A DNA stretch of 9,389 nt from CAYJAD01 sp964371195 (GTDB lineage: Bacteria; Desulfobacterota; Desulfovibrionia; Desulfovibrionales; Desulfovibrionaceae): the NCBI GenBank assembly GCA_964371195.1, contig CAYJLD010000079.1, positions 1-9,389 of the forward strand. Reading direction: 5' to 3'. Positions 5,901 to 9,389 of this stretch are shown one piece after another (positions within the stretch are counted from its first letter, which is position 1; each line of letters starts with the position of its first letter). The translations under genes were made by a program, and so were the position numbers. The notes under the pieces are model-generated. The model was not told the DNA's origin and ran no database searches. It saw only the letters and a list, made by a program, of their open reading frames with translations.

Positions 5901-6119
5901 CTATTTCATACGATAGGTAATACGCCCACGAGTAAGATCATAAGGTGATAATTCAACCTTAACTTTATCTCCAGGCAAAATACGAATATAAAATTTGCGC
6001 ATCTTACCAGAAATATGAGCTAAAACTTCATGCCCATTTTCTAATTCTACACGAAACATGGCATTAGGCAAGGCTTCTTGCACTACTCCATCAACTTCAA
6101 TGGCACCTTCTTTTGCCAT
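5901..6119 (-). CDS. infA: Translation initiation factor IF-1
   Basis: A 72-residue protein, the usual IF-1 length, comprising a single S1-type OB fold. It binds the 30S A site and works with IF-2 and IF-3 during initiation. Characteristic stretches are MAKEGAIEVDGVVQEALPNAMFRVEL, GHEVLAHISGKMRKFYIRILPGDKV and the C-terminal ELSPYDLTRGRITYRMK, a near-textbook match. AGGGGG lies about 4 nt before the ATG. It is probably its own unit: lgt ends 204 nt upstream on the same strand, and a TATACT-like -10 element near 6220 is the best promoter hint, with a poor -35. The gene ends 3 nt from the convergent pgpA stop with no hairpin between. Confidence 0.98.
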   Translation of the reverse strand: MAKEGAIEVDGVVQEALPNAMFRVELENGHEVLAHISGKMRKFYIRILPGDKVKVELSPYDLTRGRITYRMK

Positions 6120-6234
6120 AAAACCCCCTAGGTTATTAATACTTTAAAAGCATCTAGAGATATTAGGTGCAATTAAGTATTACTTTATAATTATGTGCTA
6201 GACCTTAAAAAATATTTTTAGTATATGGCATAGC

Positions 6235-6256
6235 AACAAACAATGAAGCACCTTCA
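6235..6256 (-). terminator. Weak possible terminator after lgt
   Basis: On the minus strand TGAAG-GTG-CTTCA (6256-6244) forms a 5-bp stem followed by TTGTTTG. It lies about 70 nt past the lgt stop codon. The stem is short and the tail interrupted, so readthrough into infA is quite possible. Confidence 0.25.
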
Positions 6257-6323
6257 CAAAAAAATTCTATATTGTCAATGAAATAGTCAAGGCTTAGAAA
6301 ATTAGTACATATTAAAAAAATAT

Positions 6324-7163
6324 TTATGATTTCTTTTTTCTAGTTTTTGTTTTTTTATTGTTAATGATTATTGTGGGTTTACGTAACAAAAGCCAAAGCC
6401 CTATGCCCATGAGTGGTAAAGAAAGTATTTGCCCCATGGTTAACCAGTTAAAAGCTAAATAGCCAAGGTGAGCATCAGGAGTGCGCACAAATTCTACCAT
6501 AAAGCGCGCTAACCCATAACCTAAAGCAAAAAGGCCTGACACTCTGCCCATATAATGTGGTCTAGCTGAATAAAGCCAAAGTGCTATGAAAAGCACTATG
6601 CCTTCAAGGCTAGCTTCATAAAGTTGTGAGGGATGCCTTGGCAATGGACCAGCATGAGGAAAAACCATACCCCATGGAACATTTGTGACATTGCCCCAAA
6701 GCTCACCATTAATAAAGTTACCTACGCGTCCAAAAAAAATACCTGATGGTACCAATGGAGCTATAAAGTCAGTAACTTCCCAAAATGTGCGCTGATTACG
6801 CCTAGCATAAATGAAAATAGCCGCTAAAACTCCCAAAAGACCACCATGAAATGACATTCCACCATTCCAAATACTTAGGATTTCCAGAGGGTCTTGTAAA
6901 TATCTTGCCAAATCATAAAAAAGCACAAAACCAAGTCGACCCCCCAAGATAACCCCTAGCATGCACATAGTAATTAAATCGTCAAAGCCAGAGGTGATCC
7001 ATGGCTTTTGAGATGGATGTGGGCTAGCATTGGATAGTTTTACGCGGTATCTGCCAAGAATCCAAGCGGTTGCAAAGGCTAAAAGATACATGATACCATA
7101 CCAACGCAACTCTAACATACCCACACGTAAGGCAATGGGATCTATGGATGGAAATTGTAACAT
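6324..7163 (-). CDS. lgt: Prolipoprotein diacylglyceryl transferase
   Basis: A 279-residue polytopic inner-membrane enzyme that transfers diacylglycerol from phosphatidylglycerol to the lipobox cysteine of prolipoproteins, the first step of lipoprotein maturation. The Lgt signature GRVGNFINGELWG (145-157) contains the essential Arg146. FHGGL (105-109) carries the conserved His106, HPSQLYEA is at 177-184, and ARFMVEFVRTPDAH (219-232) supplies the late conserved arginines. About seven hydrophobic segments are visible. The C terminus is a strongly basic tail (NNKKTKTRKKKS), consistent with a cytoplasmic end. The ribosome site AAAGG overlaps the moaC stop codon, moaC ending 9 nt before the lgt ATG, so translational coupling is likely. 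It is the last gene of the minus-strand cluster. Confidence 0.97.
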   Translation of the reverse strand: MLQFPSIDPIALRVGMLELRWYGIMYLLAFATAWILGRYRVKLSNASPHPSQKPWITSGFDDLITMCMLGVILGGRLGFVLFYDLARYLQDPLEILSIWNGGMSFHGGLLGVLAAIFIYARRNQRTFWEVTDFIAPLVPSGIFFGRVGNFINGELWGNVTNVPWGMVFPHAGPLPRHPSQLYEASLEGIVLFIALWLYSARPHYMGRVSGLFALGYGLARFMVEFVRTPDAHLGYLAFNWLTMGQILSLPLMGIGLWLLLRKPTIIINNKKTKTRKKKS

Positions 7164-7172
7164 AAAGACCTT

Positions 7173-7673
7173 TTATTTTAACTCTTGCCCATATGTATAA
7201 TTTGAAGCACAAAAAGTACCACTTTTGCCACCACTTTTATATACTAGGCGTATATCGCGAATTACAATGTCCTTTTGCACCGCCTTACACATATCATATA
7301 CCGTCGCCGCAGCTATCTGTGCGCCTACTAAGGCTTCCATTTCCACACCAGTGGGGCCGGTTGTGCGTGCTTCTGCTTCTAGCTCAAGGCCATAATCGCG
7401 TATGGCAAAACGAATATCCACATAGGCTAAGGGTAAAGGATGACATAGTGGAATTAAATCCGCTGTTCGTTTGGCAGCCAAAATACCAGCTAGCTTGGCT
7501 GTAGTTAAAACATCGCCCTTAGGGAGGGCAACCTTGCTCAATAATTCTATGGTGCTTGGTGATAAATCTATGCATCCGCGCACTATAGCTATGCGTTGAG
7601 TATCGTTTTTGTGGCTAACATCTACCATAGTTACGGATCCATCTTGTTTAAGATGAGAAAATTTATCTGTCAT
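7173..7673 (-). CDS. moaC: Cyclic pyranopterin monophosphate synthase MoaC
   Basis: A 166-residue cytoplasmic enzyme that acts with MoaA to convert GTP to cyclic pyranopterin monophosphate, the first molybdenum-cofactor intermediate. MVDVSHK (16-22), KGDVLTTAKLAGILAAKRT (52-70), DLIPLCHPLPL (72-82), GVEMEALVGAQIAAATVYDMCKA (109-131) and KSGGKSG (146-152) are diagnostic. Lys52, His78, Asp127 and Lys130 align with the E. coli catalytic residues Lys51, His77, Asp128 and Lys131. The length is normal. AAGAGG lies 5 nt before the ATG. It sits between the hydrolase gene (16 nt gap) and lgt (9 nt gap). No other moa gene is in the window, so the pathway must be completed elsewhere. Confidence 0.97.
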   Translation of the reverse strand: MTDKFSHLKQDGSVTMVDVSHKNDTQRIAIVRGCIDLSPSTIELLSKVALPKGDVLTTAKLAGILAAKRTADLIPLCHPLPLAYVDIRFAIRDYGLELEAEARTTGPTGVEMEALVGAQIAAATVYDMCKAVQKDIVIRDIRLVYKSGGKSGTFCASNYTYGQELK

Positions 7674-7689
7674 TATAACCTCTTAATAA

Positions 7690-8829
7690 TTAATATGTAC
7701 CTATAAGCCATTGCCACCAAGTGGGTTGTTTTGGCGCAATTGGTTTTTTCCATTCAGAATCCTTACCTGAGCCTCCAAATACAAGACGCACTGCGGTCCA
7801 TTTTTCTTGTTTACGCTTAGCAAGTAATATAAATGGAGGTTCTCCATTTTTCCTAAATTTCATGATCGATTGCACAAAGGGCAGCATGGTTCCAAAACGT
7901 AAATCAGAAATATAATATTCTTCATAATCATTAATTTTACGAACTTGTTCAATGGGCATGAGGCAAAAATCTAAATACGCATTGGCCCTTTTACTACTTT
8001 GCCTAAGGCTTAAAGCTATGCTTTGTTCCAAGGCTGGATAGCTTAAAGTCTTGGTGCGAGGCTGACCTAAGAAATCTAAGCCTTGATGATGTACACTTTT
8101 AGGTGTGCTTGGGAAAATATACTCTGGTCTGGGTTCTCCCATAACGCTATTAGATTGCAAGTTATATTTTTGGGGGCTAGCAGGGTCAAATGCAATGTCG
8201 TCTTCATAAATAAGACGCCAATAAAATGGAGCAAAAGCATCAGGCAGTACAGCTATGTTGCTTATATCCTGATGAGCTAACCTTCGCATGGCAGTATGCT
8301 CATGCCATATGCGCAAAGCTACACATGTTGATGGATATATAAATATCCACATAAGGCATAATACCGCAATCTTTTTATGCTTAAAACCAAGGATAACAGC
8401 TGAAATCATAGGTATAAGCAGTAAGAAATCAATTATAAATACACCGTTTAAGCGTACACGATAATCAGAAAATGGCAAAAAAATCATTGTCCCATAAGTT
8501 GTTATGATATCAAGCCAAATATGTAAAAGTAATAATATGCCCACAAAAAGGCAAGTCTTAAAATATGACCAGCAAGCAGTGGTGGTTTTGCGCCAATATG
8601 TGAATAATAAAAGGGCCAGCAATGGCGCTAAAAATGGAATGGCAAAAATAGAATGAGTTATACCACGATGCAAGAGTAAGAAATCAATGGGAGCTGGAGA
8701 AAATATGACATCAATATCAGGAGACGCCGCTACCAAGGCTGCCAATGGCACAAAATAACGCGTTTGCGGTCTATGTTTAAGTGATAAAGCTAATATAGCT
8801 CCACTTGCAGCATGACTAACAGGATCCAT
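7690..8829 (-). CDS. Inner-membrane metal-dependent hydrolase, YdjM/DUF457 family
   Basis: A 379-residue membrane protein. The N-terminal half carries the family's metal-ligand motifs: DPVSHAASG (2-10), SPDID (36-40), HRGITHS (54-60) and HIWLDIITTYGT (103-114). His6, Asp38/Asp40, His54, His59, His103 and Asp107 are candidate metal ligands in or beside membrane segments. Hydrophobic spans fall near 26-43, 61-79, 92-111, 128-148 and 153-172. The C-terminal half (about 180-379) is soluble, without a motif I recognise. Homologues have been annotated as membrane-bound hydrolases, but no substrate is established to my knowledge. The start fits the conserved N terminus, although the ribosome site is weak (AAAGAT). 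It lies 33 nt downstream of a lipoprotein gene and 16 nt upstream of moaC, probably one operon. Confidence 0.85.
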   Translation of the reverse strand: MDPVSHAASGAILALSLKHRPQTRYFVPLAALVAASPDIDVIFSPAPIDFLLLHRGITHSIFAIPFLAPLLALLLFTYWRKTTTACWSYFKTCLFVGILLLLHIWLDIITTYGTMIFLPFSDYRVRLNGVFIIDFLLLIPMISAVILGFKHKKIAVLCLMWIFIYPSTCVALRIWHEHTAMRRLAHQDISNIAVLPDAFAPFYWRLIYEDDIAFDPASPQKYNLQSNSVMGEPRPEYIFPSTPKSVHHQGLDFLGQPRTKTLSYPALEQSIALSLRQSSKRANAYLDFCLMPIEQVRKINDYEEYYISDLRFGTMLPFVQSIMKFRKNGEPPFILLAKRKQEKWTAVRLVFGGSGKDSEWKKPIAPKQPTWWQWLIGTY

Positions 8830-8862
8830 AACTTAATCTTTCTACTACACGCTAAATAAAGC

Positions 8863-9177
8863 TCATTGCCTAAATGGACTTGCTTCACGTGGTTGTAAGT
8901 TATTATAATCATTTGGAGGTGCACTACCAGCTGTAACTTTACGCAAATAATTATCATACCTCTGCTGACGAACTGCCATGACCTGAGGATGATTTACTAT
9001 ATACAAAGTCTCGTCTATCTTCTTGCCGCTTAATGGGTATCGAAGTAAGCTTGGATCATCAACAGCATAAGATAGGCCAGTTATTTCAGCTCGCTTCACA
9101 TCTTCTCCCACCATCTTCGGGCCACCGCACCCACTTAAATATAAACACAGTATAATAATATATGGAAATATGCGCAT
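8863..9177 (-). CDS. Small lipoprotein of unknown function
   Basis: A 104-residue prolipoprotein. The signal peptide MRIFPYIIILCLY ends in the lipobox LSGC (14-17) with Cys17 lipidated; Gly18 and Gly19 follow, with no Asp retention signal. The mature part is polar, with no recognised domain. The C terminus is rich in Pro, Asn and Arg and is probably unstructured. The start is the ATG at 9177, preceded at 5 nt by GAGAG (9187-9183). An ATG four codons earlier has no ribosome site and would place charged residues ahead of the signal. It is the first gene of a minus-strand cluster that ends in lgt, the enzyme expected to lipidate it. A promoter with a perfect TATAAT lies upstream. I do not recognise the family. 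Confidence 0.78.
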   Translation of the reverse strand: MRIFPYIIILCLYLSGCGGPKMVGEDVKRAEITGLSYAVDDPSLLRYPLSGKKIDETLYIVNHPQVMAVRQQRYDNYLRKVTAGSAPPNDYNNLQPREASPFRQ

Positions 9178-9248
9178 ATATTCTCTCATGCAAATTTTAA
9201 AAATTTCACTCAGCTAATAAATATAAATAATATTTAAATACACTATAC

Positions 9249-9277
9249 ATTATAGCCCAAAGACAGGCAATGAACAA
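9249..9277 (-). promoter_or_regulatory. Promoter of the lipoprotein-hydrolase-moaC-lgt cluster
   Basis: On the minus strand a perfect TATAAT (9254-9249) sits 17 bp from TTGTTC (9277-9272), a three-of-six -35 element. Transcription would start near 9241, about 65 nt before the lipoprotein ATG. No other strong promoter is evident in the short gaps downstream, which supports one transcript. Confidence 0.5.
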
Positions 9278-9293
9278 ATTTATGATTTTTTCC

Positions 9294-9322
9294 TTGACGA
9301 ACACATTTATTTTTAATAAATT
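9294..9322 (+). promoter_or_regulatory. Promoter of tRNA-Thr
   Basis: TTGACG (9294-9299, five of six) is followed by a 17-bp spacer and TAAATT (9317-9322, four of six). The predicted start near 9329 is 8 nt before the mature tRNA 5' end, a typical short tRNA leader. It lies back to back with the minus-strand promoter at 9249-9277. Confidence 0.55.
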
Positions 9323-9336
9323 TCTCTGCGTTGCTT

Positions 9337-9389
9337 GCTCTTGTAGCTCAGTCGGTAGAGTGCATCCTTGGTAAGGATGAGGTCACCGG
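9337..9389 (+). tRNA. tRNA-Thr (anticodon GGU), cut by the window edge
   Basis: The first 53 nt of a tRNA: acceptor 5' strand GCTCTTG, D arm GCTC/GAGT with one G-U pair, anticodon stem CATCC/GGATG around the loop TTGGTAA giving anticodon GGU, variable loop AGGTC, then ACCGG opening the T stem. The rest lies beyond the window. It reads ACC and ACU threonine codons. Confidence 0.93.

Noticed and set aside
7193..7504. A 103-codon plus-strand frame antisense to moaC
   Set aside because: It lies wholly over the strongly conserved MoaC coding sequence and has no ribosome site or recognisable protein.
1..9339. GTTGCTTGCT at 1-10 and again at 9330-9339, as possible att direct repeats
   Set aside because: Only 10 bp match, the right copy covers the tRNA leader and 5' end rather than the 3' end used by integrases, and there is no integrase or mobile gene between them.

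Overview
This is an AT-rich bacterial chromosomal segment carrying ten protein-coding genes and two tRNA genes. No mobile element, CRISPR array or phage gene is visible. The organism looks Gram-negative: it has Lgt plus lipobox lipoproteins, and PgpA. The protein flavour of the aminotransferase, the UDP-glucuronate decarboxylase, the TPR protein and the small lipoproteins recalls Desulfovibrionaceae and relatives. The high A+T content would suit a low-GC, host-associated member such as a Lawsonia-like lineage. That placement is an inference from memory of protein families and was not tested by a search.

Layout. Positions 1-326 hold no credible gene, but they contain paired TTATCACAC repeats, a 16-bp palindrome and a hairpin that probably ends tRNA transcription. 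A minus-strand tRNA-Arg(CCU) follows, directly downstream of a minus-strand TPR-protein gene. Next comes a stand-alone minus-strand crotonase-family gene with its own terminator. After it lies a two-gene minus-strand unit in which a class I/II aminotransferase gene precedes a UDP-glucuronate decarboxylase gene, closed by a strong terminator. A plus-strand pair follows: a small PEBP-like lipoprotein and pgpA. The minus-strand infA converges on pgpA with only 3 nt between stop codons. The right third is a compact minus-strand cluster in the order lipoprotein, membrane metal-dependent hydrolase, moaC, lgt. The window ends inside a plus-strand tRNA-Thr(GGU).

How the genes work together. The window is mostly housekeeping. 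PgpA makes phosphatidylglycerol, and Lgt uses phosphatidylglycerol to lipidate prolipoproteins. Two such lipoproteins are encoded here, one beside pgpA and one in the same predicted transcription unit as lgt. infA is core translation machinery, moaC belongs to molybdenum-cofactor synthesis, and the decarboxylase supplies UDP-xylose for a surface glycan whose other genes are not in view. I found no convincing new multi-gene system. The items most worth a second look are the repeat-rich left intergenic region, the PEBP-like lipoprotein next to pgpA, and the inverted repeats upstream of the crotonase gene.
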